Shown here piece by piece: positions 27,999-37,168 of a stretch of DNA of 64,000 nucleotides. The notes beneath the pieces are model-generated. The model worked only from the letters and a program-made list of their open reading frames with translations, had not been told where the DNA came from and ran no database searches. The stretch comes from Rhodobacteraceae bacterium EL53 (GTDB lineage Bacteria > Pseudomonadota > Alphaproteobacteria > Rhodobacterales > Rhodobacteraceae). The stretch lies in contig OMPR01000014.1 in assembly GCA_900313015.1 (NCBI GenBank), positions 186,001 through 250,000 on the forward strand. The letters run 5' to 3'. The translations under genes were made by a program, and so were the position numbers. Each line of letters starts with the position of its first letter. The first letter of the stretch is position 1.

Positions 27999-28638
27999 AG
28001 AACGCATGGTCGCCCGCGCCGCGCGTGAAATTGCGCCGGGCATGGTTGTTAATCTGGGCATTGGGTTGCCGACCAAAGTGATCAATCATCTATCTGCTGA
28101 TTTTCCCGTCTGTCTGCACACCGAAAACGGGTTGGCGGGCATCGGCCCAACGCTGCCGCCAGAGATGGCGGATCGAAATTTGATTGATGCGGGGGGGACT
28201 TATGTTTCAACCGTGCCGGGGTCGGCCTTTTTTGACAGTGCCACCAGTTTTGCAATGGTGCGTTCTGGGCGGCTGGACCTGACGATGCTTGGTGCGTTTG
28301 AAGTTGGGGCCAATGGCGATCTGGCCAATTGGAAGATCCCCGGCAAGTTTAGCCCCGGGGTGGGCGGCGGTATCGAACTTGCGCAGAAAGCGCGCCGCGT
28401 CGTTGTTCTGACGACGCATACGGACCGTGCGGGAAATCCAAAGCTAAAGGCGGCTTGTTCGCTTCCGTTGACGGCCCACCGCTGTGTGGCGCGTGTTTTT
28501 ACTGATATGGCAGTTATTGATGTGGGGCCGCAGGGGTTTGTGCTTGTAGAATTGGCGCAGGGGGTCAGCCTCCCAGAAGTGATAGAAGCGACGGGCGCCC
28601 CGCTTGTGACACCCCAAACCCCACCCGCGACATTCTGA
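27979..28638 (+). CDS. 3-Oxoacid CoA-transferase, subunit B
   Basis: Beta chain, 219 aa, carrying the catalytic Glu in the family motif HTENGLAGIGP (SENG-type, about residues 45-55). NLGIGLPTKV and the Gly-rich GKFSPGVGGGIELA-type segment (nearly the usual GKMVKGMGGAMDL) follow. The ATG at 27979 lies inside the end of subunit A with AAGGA just before it; the longer open frame upstream is a shadow of subunit A. Confidence 0.88.
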   Translation: MLLSNARERMVARAAREIAPGMVVNLGIGLPTKVINHLSADFPVCLHTENGLAGIGPTLPPEMADRNLIDAGGTYVSTVPGSAFFDSATSFAMVRSGRLDLTMLGAFEVGANGDLANWKIPGKFSPGVGGGIELAQKARRVVVLTTHTDRAGNPKLKAACSLPLTAHRCVARVFTDMAVIDVGPQGFVLVELAQGVSLPEVIEATGAPLVTPQTPPATF

Positions 28639-28648
28639 AAGGTTCCAA

Positions 28649-29941
28649 ATGCAAGACGATCTGAAAGCCCGCCTGTGTGACGCTGTTGATGCTGGGTTTG
28701 ACCGCCAAATTGCGTTTTTGTCTGAACTCACCTCACATCCATCGACGCGCGGGAATGAGCAGTCGGCGCAAAACTTTATGGCAGATGAATTGTCAGTACG
28801 CGGATATGAAATTGATCGCTGGCAGATTGATGTTGCAGAGATTGAGAACCTACCGGGGTTTTCGCCTGTCATTGGCCCTTATGATGATGCGTTGAATGTC
28901 GTCGGGACACACAGGTCGAACACACAGAAAGGCCGGTCTTTGATTTTGAATGGGCACATTGACGTTGTCCCTGAAGGGCCGCTTGATATGTGGGACACCC
29001 CTCCGTTTGAGCCGCGGGTCGAAGGCGGTTGGCTGTATGGGCGTGGTGGCGGTGACATGAAGGCGGGACTGGCCTCGAACCTATTTGCGCTAGATGCCTT
29101 GCGGGCGTGCGGGTTTGCCCCAGCAGGGGATGTCCATTTTCAATCGGTGGTCGAAGAAGAGTGCACCGGAAACGGGGCGCTGGCCTGTTTGGCACGAGGG
29201 TACAAAGCTGACGCGGTTTTGATCCCTGAACCTTTTTCTGAACATTTGGTGACGGCGCAATTGGGGGTGATCTGGTTTCAGGTTCATTTGAAGGGACGCC
29301 CCACCCACGTTGCCTATGCGGGCAGCGGTGCGAACGCGATCGAGGCGGCATTTCCTTTGATCAAGGCCCTGCACGATATGGAACATCGTTGGAATGCGGC
29401 TGAGAACCGGCCTGATGATTATGCCCATATGGACCACGCATTGAATCTGAATGTCGGAAAGATCGAAGGGGGCGACTGGACCAGTTCGGTTCCAGCATGG
29501 AGCGTCTTTGATGTGCGAATGGCGATTTTCCCCGGCCAATCGATTGAGGCGGCTAAAGCCGAAATCGAAGAGGTGATTTTGGATGCTGCACGCGACAATG
29601 ATTTCCTGCGTAATTCCTTGCCTGAAATCGTCTACCACGGCTTCCATGCCGAGGGGTACGCTCTGTCACAAGACAGTTCTGAGCGGGCGATTTCTGCCAT
29701 TGAGATGTTAGGCCGCGCACATCAAGCGGCGACGGGGCAGGAGTTGGTGCGCGAAGCGATCACCGCCACCACAGATGCACGGTTCTTTGGACTTTATGCC
29801 GATACGCCAGCGTTGGTTTATGGTCCCCGCGCCGAAGCCATTCATGGCTTTAACGAACGTGTCGAACTCGAAAGCATCCGCCGTATTACAAAAGCCACCG
29901 CCATGTTCATCGCCGATTGGTGCGATGTCGAAGAAATTTGA
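28649..29941 (+). CDS. M20-family deacylase (ArgE/DapE-like)
   Basis: A 430-aa zinc-dependent M20 peptidase/deacylase. Metal and catalytic landmarks are LNGHIDVVPEG (His, Asp), YGRGGGDMKAGLA (bridging Asp), SVVEEECTGNG (catalytic Glu-Glu) and a late His in YGPRAEAIHGFNE. Family members hydrolyse N-acetyl or N-succinyl groups from amino acids or similar amides. It starts 10 bases after the CoA-transferase and precedes a second, distinct M20 enzyme. Confidence 0.87.
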   Translation: MQDDLKARLCDAVDAGFDRQIAFLSELTSHPSTRGNEQSAQNFMADELSVRGYEIDRWQIDVAEIENLPGFSPVIGPYDDALNVVGTHRSNTQKGRSLILNGHIDVVPEGPLDMWDTPPFEPRVEGGWLYGRGGGDMKAGLASNLFALDALRACGFAPAGDVHFQSVVEEECTGNGALACLARGYKADAVLIPEPFSEHLVTAQLGVIWFQVHLKGRPTHVAYAGSGANAIEAAFPLIKALHDMEHRWNAAENRPDDYAHMDHALNLNVGKIEGGDWTSSVPAWSVFDVRMAIFPGQSIEAAKAEIEEVILDAARDNDFLRNSLPEIVYHGFHAEGYALSQDSSERAISAIEMLGRAHQAATGQELVREAITATTDARFFGLYADTPALVYGPRAEAIHGFNERVELESIRRITKATAMFIADWCDVEEI

Positions 29942-29952
29942 GGACTGGTCAA

Positions 29953-31104
29953 ATGCATGCTCTTTCTTCTGAACAAGTCGCATACCTCATAGCACTGCGT
30001 CATGCCTTGCACCGTCGTCCTGAAATTTCAGGCGAAGAGCAAGAGACGGCCGCGTGTATTTCCGCGGAATTGACCAAGCTTGGCGCTGATCGTTTGTGGC
30101 TAAACCTTGGTGGTCATGGTGTTGCTGCAGAATTCAAGGGGGCCGCAGAGGGGCCGACCGTTTTGTTGCGGTGTGAATTGGACGGATTGCCGATCCGCGA
30201 GATTTCAGAGCTGTCGTATAAATCCGAAATCGAAGGCAAAGGGCATTTGTGTGGTCATGATGGCCACATGGTTTCCATGTTAGGTGTCGGGATGCGGCTT
30301 GCGACGCGCCCTGCTAAGGGCCGCGTTATCTTGCTGTTTCAACCCGCCGAAGAAACCGGGGCAGGGGCCAAGGCCGTGATCGAAGACCCGCGTTGGCCTG
30401 AGATACGTCCAGATTTCGCCTTTGCTTACCATAATGTTCCGGGGCGCCCCTTGGGGGAAATTGGTCTGCGCGCGGGGCCGGGAAACTGTGCATCGCGTGG
30501 CATGCAGATCTTGCTCGAAGGGAAAAGTTCGCACGCTGCCGCGCCCGAAGACGGATTTTCACCAGCCAACGCCATGGCCAACCTGATGACCGCCTTACCT
30601 GCGCTTGGCGGTGGCGCGATTGACGATGACGATTTTGCGCTGAGTACGCTGACGCATGCCGTGTTGGGGGAACCCACATTTGGGATCGCCCCAGCGGATG
30701 GCGAATTGCGCGTTACACTGCGATCGATGACCAACGAGCGTATGGAAACGCTGATGGCGGATGCGCAGCATCTGGTTGAACAAAGAACCGCGGGCCTTGC
30801 GGTTCAAATTCTCTGGCATGATGTGTTTCGGTCTGTGGTGAATGACCCAACCGCGACAGAGATTGCCCGTCAAAGCGCACAAAAGATGGCGCTTGCGGTT
30901 CACGATATGGACATCCCCATGCGGTGGTCCGAGGACTTTGGACGTATCGGCGATGATGGCGCCAAGGGGGCAATGATCTACATTGGGTCGGGCGAGGATC
31001 AGCCCCAACTACATAACCCGGATTATGATTTTCCAGACACTTTGGTGCCCATTGTGACCGCGCTGTTTTGCGACATTACTTACGGTTTGTTGGGGCACGC
31101 GTAA
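29953..31104 (+). CDS. M20D amidohydrolase (hippurate hydrolase/IAA-amino acid hydrolase-like)
   Basis: A 383-aa M20D amidohydrolase. The metal motif GHLCGHDGHMVSML, QPAEETGAGAKAVIEDP and AFAYHNVPGRPLGEIG are characteristic. Members cleave N-acyl or N-aroyl amino acids. GAGGA precedes the ATG at 29953, ruling out the upstream in-frame start inside the previous gene. Two M20 hydrolases of different subfamilies in one operon suggest sequential or alternative de-acylation of the imported compound. Confidence 0.87.
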   Translation: MHALSSEQVAYLIALRHALHRRPEISGEEQETAACISAELTKLGADRLWLNLGGHGVAAEFKGAAEGPTVLLRCELDGLPIREISELSYKSEIEGKGHLCGHDGHMVSMLGVGMRLATRPAKGRVILLFQPAEETGAGAKAVIEDPRWPEIRPDFAFAYHNVPGRPLGEIGLRAGPGNCASRGMQILLEGKSSHAAAPEDGFSPANAMANLMTALPALGGGAIDDDDFALSTLTHAVLGEPTFGIAPADGELRVTLRSMTNERMETLMADAQHLVEQRTAGLAVQILWHDVFRSVVNDPTATEIARQSAQKMALAVHDMDIPMRWSEDFGRIGDDGAKGAMIYIGSGEDQPQLHNPDYDFPDTLVPIVTALFCDITYGLLGHA

Positions 31105-31106
31105 CA

Positions 31107-32228
31107 GTGACAAACGCGGGTATCTGTCCGGCGTCTTGGTGTATAATCCACCGGGAACGCATCTCGAAAAACCTAGAACTGGCCCTGGAATTGGTCCCTG
31201 CGGGGCGACGGTTCTGCGCCGTGTTAAAGGCTGATGCTTATGGTCATGGTATTTCGCAAGTTGTCCCCTTGGCCCAAGAACAGGGCGTGACCTGCATCGG
31301 GATCACCTCGAATGCCGAAGCACGCGCTGTGCGGGATGCGGGGTTTGGCGGTACACTTATTCGCTTGCGTACAGCCACCCCCCAAGAGATTTACGGCGCG
31401 CTTGGCGATCGCGTGGAAGAGCAGGTTGCCTCGATTTCAACGGCCCGGCTGATCCGGGCTTATATGGACACAAATCGATATGGGGGCCGCGTTCACCTTT
31501 CGCTGAATGCATCGGGTATGTCGCGCGATGCGCTGGAGGTTTCGACAGGCCCGGGTCAAGATACATGCCGCCAGATCTTGGATGTATTAGGCAAAAACAT
31601 CGGCGGGATCTGCACGCATTTCCCATCTAACGAGCCACATGAGCTCACTCAAAGCTCTGAGCTGTTTCAGCAGCAGGTGGCTTGGGTTCTTGAGAACAGC
31701 GATTTGAGACGCAAAGATGTGCTTGTCCATGCGGGCAGTTCGCTGACGCTTGTCTCGGACGTAGACGTTGACACGGATATGTATCGATGTGGCGCAATTC
31801 TGTACGGAATTTTGAAGCCTGAGCATGGGTTCCGCAGTACAATGGATCTGGGCGCTCGGGTGGTCAGCCTGCAAGAGTACCCAAAAGGGTCGAGCGTTGG
31901 GTATGACAGGGCAAGCCATCTTGATCAGGATCGTCGGCTCGCATGTATTTCGATCGGCTATGAGAATGGGTTTAGAAGGATCGCCCATGGTAAATGTGCG
32001 GTTTCGATTGGAAACGCTTTGGCCCCGGTGGTGGGCAAGATCTCTATGAATGCGATTGTTGCGGATGTTACGAACATCGCAAGTGTTCAGGTGGGGGATA
32101 AGGTCAACGTGTTTGGAGATGTTGATGGCGCGCGGATTTCACCCCAGATGGCAGAGGCGCAATTTCAGACTATTCTGGCTGATCTTTTTACGGATTGGGG
32201 ATTACGTAACCATCGTGTTTATCGATAG
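31107..32228 (+). CDS. Alanine racemase family PLP enzyme
   Basis: A 373-aa fold-type III PLP racemase. The PLP Lys is Lys41 in AVLKADAYGHG; later the barrel and C-terminal beta domain include SVGYDRASHL, which supplies the usual Tyr, and GKISMNAIVADVT. There is no signal peptide. Translation starts at a GTG two bases after the previous stop, so it is translationally coupled. In a transport/degradation operon it is more likely a catabolic racemase converting a D- or L-amino acid than the cell-wall enzyme. Substrate specificity (Ala, Ser, Lys, other) is open. Confidence 0.85.
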   Translation: MTNAGICPASWCIIHRERISKNLELALELVPAGRRFCAVLKADAYGHGISQVVPLAQEQGVTCIGITSNAEARAVRDAGFGGTLIRLRTATPQEIYGALGDRVEEQVASISTARLIRAYMDTNRYGGRVHLSLNASGMSRDALEVSTGPGQDTCRQILDVLGKNIGGICTHFPSNEPHELTQSSELFQQQVAWVLENSDLRRKDVLVHAGSSLTLVSDVDVDTDMYRCGAILYGILKPEHGFRSTMDLGARVVSLQEYPKGSSVGYDRASHLDQDRRLACISIGYENGFRRIAHGKCAVSIGNALAPVVGKISMNAIVADVTNIASVQVGDKVNVFGDVDGARISPQMAEAQFQTILADLFTDWGLRNHRVYR

Positions 32229-32249
32229 CAACACGAGCACCCGCGTGCC

Positions 32250-33236
32250 CTAATTCTTGCGATTTCTTGCTTTGTTAGGCGTGGTCCCGAATTCCTGCCG
32301 ATACGAATTTGCCAGCGATGAGGACGTCGAAAACCCGCTTGCCAGAGCCACATCAATCAACGGCATTTGGGTGTCGACGATCAGGGCCTGCGCGTGTTTC
32401 AGGCGAATGTGTTTGTAGAATTTCGCCGGGGATTTCCCCAGATAGAACATGAACAATCGTTCCAGTTGGCGGGTGGACACACCAATTTCCCCGGCCAAAA
32501 ACGCGATCCGAAGTGGTGTTTCAACATTGCCTTCCATCAAGGCGATTGCATTTTGCAGGCGCTTTTCAAAGAAATTGGGACTCTTGCTTAGACCGGCGGG
32601 CTGATCGCGTTGAAAACCCCGAACATTTTCTAAAATCAGAGTGTTACTCAATTCAGCGCAGTCTTGTGGATTAAGGATTGCAGACAGGAGGCCAATGACG
32701 ATTTCTTGTGTGTGGCTTTGGCCCGCACAGGTGAATATTCCATTGTTGTTTTCGACCAGATGATTTGTAAGCGTTGGGTAATCGCCGGTTTCGTGCAGAA
32801 TTCCGATGTCGCGCCAATGTGTGGTGACTGGTCCTGACAACGTGGCCGAGGTTTTGATGTATTTCGTTGCGGCGTCCGACAGTAGGATCGCCGGGCGTTT
32901 CAGCCGTTGCATCGCGCGAACGCGATTGATCCAGCCAGAGGCAGAGACACCTTGACCCCCGACGACGATCAAACAATCTTTGAGGTATTCATCGCCAATT
33001 GTGGGCTCTGCGCGAACCAAAAGTTCTGAGCTGCTGGTGATCAGGCCGGGTTGATCGGAGGTGACGTGCCAGGAAAACCGATCCATGTTGCAAACATCAT
33101 TGCCCGTTTGAAGGACTTGGATGATCGCAGACAATTCAAAATCAGAAAAACCCGGTTGCACGAAGATCTCAACAGCAGCGGGATCGCCAGTCGCAATCCG
33201 TTCAAGAAATCCCGTATTCCAGATCGCGTTCTGCAC
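32250..33236 (-). CDS. GlxA-family AraC-type regulator (DJ-1/PfpI domain + HTH)
   Basis: A 328-aa regulator. The N-terminal half (about 15-185) is a DJ-1/PfpI-like domain (VEIFVQPGFSDFEL; CLIVVGGQGVS), and the C-terminal 100 residues form an AraC/XylS double helix-turn-helix (IAFLAGEIGVSTRQLERLF; IDVALASGFSTSSSLANSY). GTG at 33236 has GGAG at ideal spacing, so I prefer it to the TTG at 33248. The gene converges with the alanine racemase gene; GlxA-type regulators often control amine or quaternary-ammonium catabolism, so it may govern the adjacent operon. Confidence 0.85.
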   Translation of the reverse strand: MQNAIWNTGFLERIATGDPAAVEIFVQPGFSDFELSAIIQVLQTGNDVCNMDRFSWHVTSDQPGLITSSSELLVRAEPTIGDEYLKDCLIVVGGQGVSASGWINRVRAMQRLKRPAILLSDAATKYIKTSATLSGPVTTHWRDIGILHETGDYPTLTNHLVENNNGIFTCAGQSHTQEIVIGLLSAILNPQDCAELSNTLILENVRGFQRDQPAGLSKSPNFFEKRLQNAIALMEGNVETPLRIAFLAGEIGVSTRQLERLFMFYLGKSPAKFYKHIRLKHAQALIVDTQMPLIDVALASGFSTSSSLANSYRQEFGTTPNKARNRKN

Positions 33237-33363
33237 GTCTGTCTCCAATTGGTTGGACGGCTTGGCCCGAGGTTAGGTATTGAGCATGGTTTGGCGGCGG
33301 CTGTCTAGCGTGACAAAGCGCAGAGGCTAAGGATGGCCAAGAGATCCGACCCATCCAAAATGC

Positions 33364-33945
33364 TTATCCTCCAAAACTTCCTCTGCCAGCACTCTTCCCG
33401 AATCCACCCCGAGAACTGGCCGTGGCGCGGGACATCGGCGTCTTGCCCACGGTTGTCGCCGGGCGGGTGAATTGCGCAGTGGACATCTTGGTTGAGCCCT
33501 GGTTGGCGGAAAATGTGCTGGACCGGGCCGCGTTGGTGAATTTTCCGTCCGAGGTTTTATAGAGCGGCTGACTGGCAGACATGCCCTGCCGCCCCCCGCC
33601 GAGCATATTGCCAATAAGGTATCCGGCCATGAGGGGCATGAAAATGCTACCAGACCCACCTTGGCTGGCTTCGGATTCTGATCCACAAGCGCCGACGCCA
33701 TGCTGCTCTTCGCACACGGCCTGGCTATCGTACCTCGGCGCGGCTTCGACATGCAAAGCGTTGGCGTCGGAAATCGCGGTTTCACAATCTTGGGCCGAGA
33801 ACATCCCGCCTTGTTTGGCCTGATTGGTGCAGGATGCTAAATCCGGAAAAGCTTGGGCATCGACCTGTTCGTCGCGACACCCTGCGAGCGTAAAGGCAGT
33901 GGCGCCAATAATGGCGATGGCGACGCGGTTGGAACGTTTGGTCAT
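33364..33945 (-). CDS. DUF1190-family lipoprotein (YgiB-like)
   Basis: A 193-aa small protein. The N-terminus MTKRSNRVAIAIIGATAFTLAGC is a lipoprotein signal with LAGC lipobox (Cys23). The middle has paired Cys in CTNQAKQGGMF...DCETAI and CEEQHGVGAC, then a Gly/Ser-rich, low-complexity C-terminus. It lies 44 bases downstream of the glutathionylspermidine-synthase-like gene; the same pair exists as ygiB-ygiC in enterobacteria. Function is unknown; envelope location is inferred from the lipobox. Confidence 0.8.
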   Translation of the reverse strand: MTKRSNRVAIAIIGATAFTLAGCRDEQVDAQAFPDLASCTNQAKQGGMFSAQDCETAISDANALHVEAAPRYDSQAVCEEQHGVGACGSESEASQGGSGSIFMPLMAGYLIGNMLGGGRQGMSASQPLYKTSDGKFTNAARSSTFSANQGSTKMSTAQFTRPATTVGKTPMSRATASSRGGFGKSAGRGSFGG

Positions 33946-33989
33946 GACAATCCTGTCTCTTGGTCGGGCGCGTGTATGTTGGCGTTCAG

Positions 33990-35216
33990 TTAAGCGGTAA
34001 TATAGTGCGGTTTGAAGCGGGATAAATCCTGCGTGATGCGCGATGTGTCTTCGCGAATGCCAATACCGGCACAATCCTTGCCCACGACCCAGGCCCCAAT
34101 AATCGGGCGAAATCCGTCAAAGCGGGGTAAGGGATGATAAGCCTGAATGATGCGTGGATGTTGTGCGTATTCGGTATTTTGCGCCTGTTCGATAATCTCA
34201 TTGTTTTTGAAGATCGAAACCGAGGCCCCTTCGCGTGACAGGATCGGTTTGCTGACATGGCCCAATATCAGATCTGATTCAGCGCGTTCAAATGCTTTGG
34301 CAACATGAGGGGCTGCGGCGGATTGGGCTGTGAGAGCCTCGGCAATGTCTTGTTCAAAGAAGGCGGGCAAAAGGTTTGGGTGCCCTTCGAACATGTCCCA
34401 TAGAACGGGCAGGATCGCCTTGTTCGACAACAGCGATTTCCACGCCGGTTCCAAAAACAAGCACCCGGATTTGGCTATGTGATCAGCATAGTCGTCCTGA
34501 AACAGATCTTCCCATGGATAGAGCTTGAACAGCACCCCCATGACGCGATCCTGATCATCCAGGAATTGCCCTTCGTCGCTGATCGCGATTTTGTCGATGT
34601 CGCAATAATGCGCCCCCAGACCGGCTTCGCGTGCGGCCCAGCCCATGGCTTCGACGGTGCCGTAATCTTCGGGAGAGCCGCTGACGGCGGTGAAATGCAG
34701 ATCGCTGTCCGGTTCGAATGTTTCGCGAAACCGGGCAACTAGGGCCTCGTGGATTCCGTTGAACTGATCACTGCCTTGGGGCAGGACGCCAGCCGCCAGC
34801 TGATCTTCGAGCCATTGCCATTGGAACGCGGCACTTTCATAGAGCGACGTTGGCGTATCGGCATTGTATTCCAGCAGCTTTGCGGGGCCTTTGCCATCAT
34901 AAGCGAAATCAAACCGGCCATAGATTTCAGGGTCTCCGCGACGCCAGCTTTCGGCCACTAGGTCGCGATGGGCTTCGGGGATTGCGAAGCGGTCCAGCAG
35001 GTCTTCGCTTTTCAAGATAAGGTCAACGGCCTCGCGGCACATGGAATGCAGTTCGGTTGCCGGATCTTCGAGATCGTTTTCGATCTGCTCCAGCGAAAAT
35101 GCATAGGCGGATGTTTCGTCCCAATAGGGTGCGCCATGCATATCGGCAAAGGTAAACCCAACCTCTTGGGCGTGTGCGCGCCAATTTGGTCGTTCGGGCA
35201 GGGCGATTTTTTGCAT
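33990..35216 (-). CDS. Glutathionylspermidine synthase-like ATP-grasp protein (YgiC/YjfC family)
   Basis: A 408-aa protein of the glutathionylspermidine-synthase ATP-grasp family. Landmarks are WDETSAYAFSLEQIENDLED, RFDFAYDGKGPAKLLEYNADTP (metal/ATP-binding region, shown in part) and KPILSREGASVSIF near the C-terminus. It lacks the amidase half of bifunctional Gsp. YgiC and YjfC homologues do not make glutathionylspermidine in tested cases, so peptide-ligase activity is only inferred. The ATG at 35216 follows GGAGAGGTCCC. First gene of a two-gene operon with the DUF1190 lipoprotein. Confidence 0.82.
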   Translation of the reverse strand: MQKIALPERPNWRAHAQEVGFTFADMHGAPYWDETSAYAFSLEQIENDLEDPATELHSMCREAVDLILKSEDLLDRFAIPEAHRDLVAESWRRGDPEIYGRFDFAYDGKGPAKLLEYNADTPTSLYESAAFQWQWLEDQLAAGVLPQGSDQFNGIHEALVARFRETFEPDSDLHFTAVSGSPEDYGTVEAMGWAAREAGLGAHYCDIDKIAISDEGQFLDDQDRVMGVLFKLYPWEDLFQDDYADHIAKSGCLFLEPAWKSLLSNKAILPVLWDMFEGHPNLLPAFFEQDIAEALTAQSAAAPHVAKAFERAESDLILGHVSKPILSREGASVSIFKNNEIIEQAQNTEYAQHPRIIQAYHPLPRFDGFRPIIGAWVVGKDCAGIGIREDTSRITQDLSRFKPHYITA

Positions 35217-35312
35217 GGGACCTCTCCGGATGTCTTGCACATCATTTAGAGTGTTAAGCCCCGAGTGGCCAGACGGGTTTGTTGCTACAAATTGATTGAC
35301 TGCTCGTTGTTA

Positions 35313-35338
35313 TTTCCATAATTCATGAAATATGGAAA
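35313..35338. promoter_or_regulatory. ArsR-type operator overlapping the start of arsRC
   Basis: TTTCCATA (35313-35320) mirrors TATGGAAA (35331-35338), and the centre holds another palindrome, TTCATGAA (35322-35329). Over 26 bases only one symmetric base pair breaks the dyad. It overlaps the ATG at 35332. ArsR-family repressors bind such AT-rich dyads, so repression until As(III) binds the protein is the expected control. Confidence 0.65.
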
Positions 35339-36168
35339 ATATGATTCTAGATCGTCTCACAACACTTGGCCACCCACAGCGGATCGCTGTGTTCCGTTTG
35401 CTGGTGCGCCGGTATCCTGACGCGGTGCCCGCAGGGGAAATCGCTGCGGCGTTGGAAATCAAATCCAGCACGTTGTCCGTGTATCTGGCCGCGCTCAAAA
35501 AGGTTGAGTTGGTCGTGCAATCCCGACAGGGAACATCCGTACGATATCAGGCCGCCGTCGATGCGGTTGCTGAAGTGACCGATTACTTGATGCACGATTG
35601 TTGCAAGGGGCGGCCCGAGTTGTGCCACCCATCGCCCAGCCCAACGCGGACCAAGGATGCGCAATCAGATGCGCCAAAGCGCAATGTTTTGTTTCTGTGC
35701 AGCGGAAATTCCGCCCGGTCAATTTTCGCCGAGGCGATTTTGCGCACCAAAGCAGGTGATCGGTTCAATGTGTATTCGGCTGGGATGCAGCCAAAGTCCG
35801 AAATGAACCCCTATGCCGTCGAAATGCTGTCGACCAAAGGGCATGATACTTCAGGGATGCGCTCCAAGAATACGGCGGAATTTCAAACACCAGACGCGCC
35901 GGTCATGGACTTTGTATTCACGGTTTGTGATCAGGCCGCAAACGAAGAATGTGCGGCGTGGTATGGTCAGCCGATCAGTGCGCATTGGGGTGTGGCAGAC
36001 CCGGTTTCCGCAACAGGAACCGACGCCGAAAAACGGCTGGCGTTCCAGCAGGCCTACGGGCAATTGCGCAACCGTATCCTGGCTTTTGTTGCCCTTCCTT
36101 TCACAACTTTGGACCGCTCAGCGTTGCAGGCCAATGTCGATACCATCAGCACGATCAAGGATATTTAA
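35332..36168 (+). CDS. ArsR repressor - ArsC arsenate reductase fusion protein
   Basis: A two-domain protein of 278 aa. Residues 1-88 are an ArsR winged helix-turn-helix; a Cys cluster (Cys90, Cys91, Cys98) just after it could bind As(III). Residues 117-278 are a low-molecular-weight-phosphatase-type arsenate reductase with P-loop CSGNSARS (Cys123 to Arg129) and the redox Cys pair Cys199 and Cys207 ([10 protein letters not shown]). It thus joins sensing and As(V) to As(III) reduction. An ATG at 35341 would remove three residues and leave the operator outside the coding frame. First gene of the operon with GAPDH and arsJ. Confidence 0.9.
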   Translation: MENMILDRLTTLGHPQRIAVFRLLVRRYPDAVPAGEIAAALEIKSSTLSVYLAALKKVELVVQSRQGTSVRYQAAVDAVAEVTDYLMHDCCKGRPELCHPSPSPTRTKDAQSDAPKRNVLFLCSGNSARSIFAEAILRTKAGDRFNVYSAGMQPKSEMNPYAVEMLSTKGHDTSGMRSKNTAEFQTPDAPVMDFVFTVCDQAANEECAAWYGQPISAHWGVADPVSATGTDAEKRLAFQQAYGQLRNRILAFVALPFTTLDRSALQANVDTISTIKDI

Positions 36169-36169
36169 G

Positions 36170-37168
36170 ATGACAACTTATGCGATCAATGGATTAGGCC
36201 GTATGGGCAAATTGGCCCTGCGCCCGCTTTTGGAACGTGGTGCAAAGATCGCGTTCATTAATGATGCGGTTGGAGATCCTGAAATGCATGCGCATCTTCT
36301 GGAATTTGACACGGTTCACGGGCGTTGGCCTGCTGCGTTTTCGCATACTGCCGATAGCATAGCGATTGATGACGTCCGTATCCCTGTGACCAAAACATCA
36401 ACCTTGTCAGAGCTGCCTTTGGATGGAGTGGATGTGGTCATTGATTGCACCGGCGTGTTCAAAACCGAAGCCAAGCTGGCCCCCTATTTTGCGGCGGGTG
36501 TGAAGAAAGTTGTGGTCTCGGCTCCGGTCAAAGATGGAGACACCGCAAACATCGTTGTTGGTGTGAATGATGAAATCTATGATCCGGCCCAGCACCAGAT
36601 TGTGACAGCGGCAAGTTGTACAACAAACTGTCTGGCCCCGGTGGTGAAAGTCATTCACGAGGGGCTAGGCATCAAGCATGGGTCGATGACCACCATTCAC
36701 GATGTTACAAACACGCAGACTATTGTGGATCGCCCAGCCAAAGATCTGCGGCGCGCACGGTCTGCGTTGAACTCACTTATCCCAACAACAACGGGCAGTG
36801 CTACCGCAATTACGTTGATCTATCCAGAGTTGACCGGCAAACTGAATGGCCATGCGGTGCGCGTGCCGTTGTTGAATGCATCACTGACAGATTGCGTATT
36901 CGAAGTTGAACGAGAGACCACCGTTGAAGAGGTCAACGCCCTGTTCAAAACCGCCTCTGAAGACGCGCTGGCGGGCATTTTAGGATATGAAACGCGACCC
37001 TTGGTTTCTACCGATTACACAAACGATCCGCGCAGTTCGATCATTGATGCCCCATCTACGATGGTGGTGAATGGTACGCAGGTCAAAATCTTTGCGTGGT
37101 ATGACAACGAGTGGGGATATGCGCATCGTCTTGTTGACGTGGCCATGATGGTAGGCGCCTCGCTGTGA
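36170..37168 (+). CDS. ArsJ-associated glyceraldehyde-3-phosphate dehydrogenase
   Basis: A 332-aa GAPDH. The Rossmann motif is INGLGRMG (residues 6-13) and the catalytic Cys150 is in [11 protein letters not shown]. It begins one base after the arsRC stop and overlaps arsJ by four bases. In ars operons with arsJ, this enzyme uses arsenate in place of phosphate to make 1-arseno-3-phosphoglycerate, the ArsJ substrate. I infer this dedicated role from context; a housekeeping glycolytic paralogue would be elsewhere. Confidence 0.9.
   Translation: MTTYAINGLGRMGKLALRPLLERGAKIAFINDAVGDPEMHAHLLEFDTVHGRWPAAFSHTADSIAIDDVRIPVTKTSTLSELPLDGVDVVIDCTGVFKTEAKLAPYFAAGVKKVVVSAPVKDGDTANIVVGVNDEIYDPAQHQIVTAASCTTNCLAPVVKVIHEGLGIKHGSMTTIHDVTNTQTIVDRPAKDLRRARSALNSLIPTTTGSATAITLIYPELTGKLNGHAVRVPLLNASLTDCVFEVERETTVEEVNALFKTASEDALAGILGYETRPLVSTDYTNDPRSSIIDAPSTMVVNGTQVKIFAWYDNEWGYAHRLVDVAMMVGASL

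Noticed and set aside
31107-32228. Alanine racemase as the cell-wall enzyme
   Set aside because: It is the last gene of a transport and degradation operon, coupled to an M20D hydrolase. A housekeeping role cannot be excluded but is less likely.
36170-37168. GAPDH as the housekeeping glycolytic gene
   Set aside because: Its one-base spacing to arsRC and overlap with arsJ match the arsenate-specific context; glycolytic gap usually sits with pgk.
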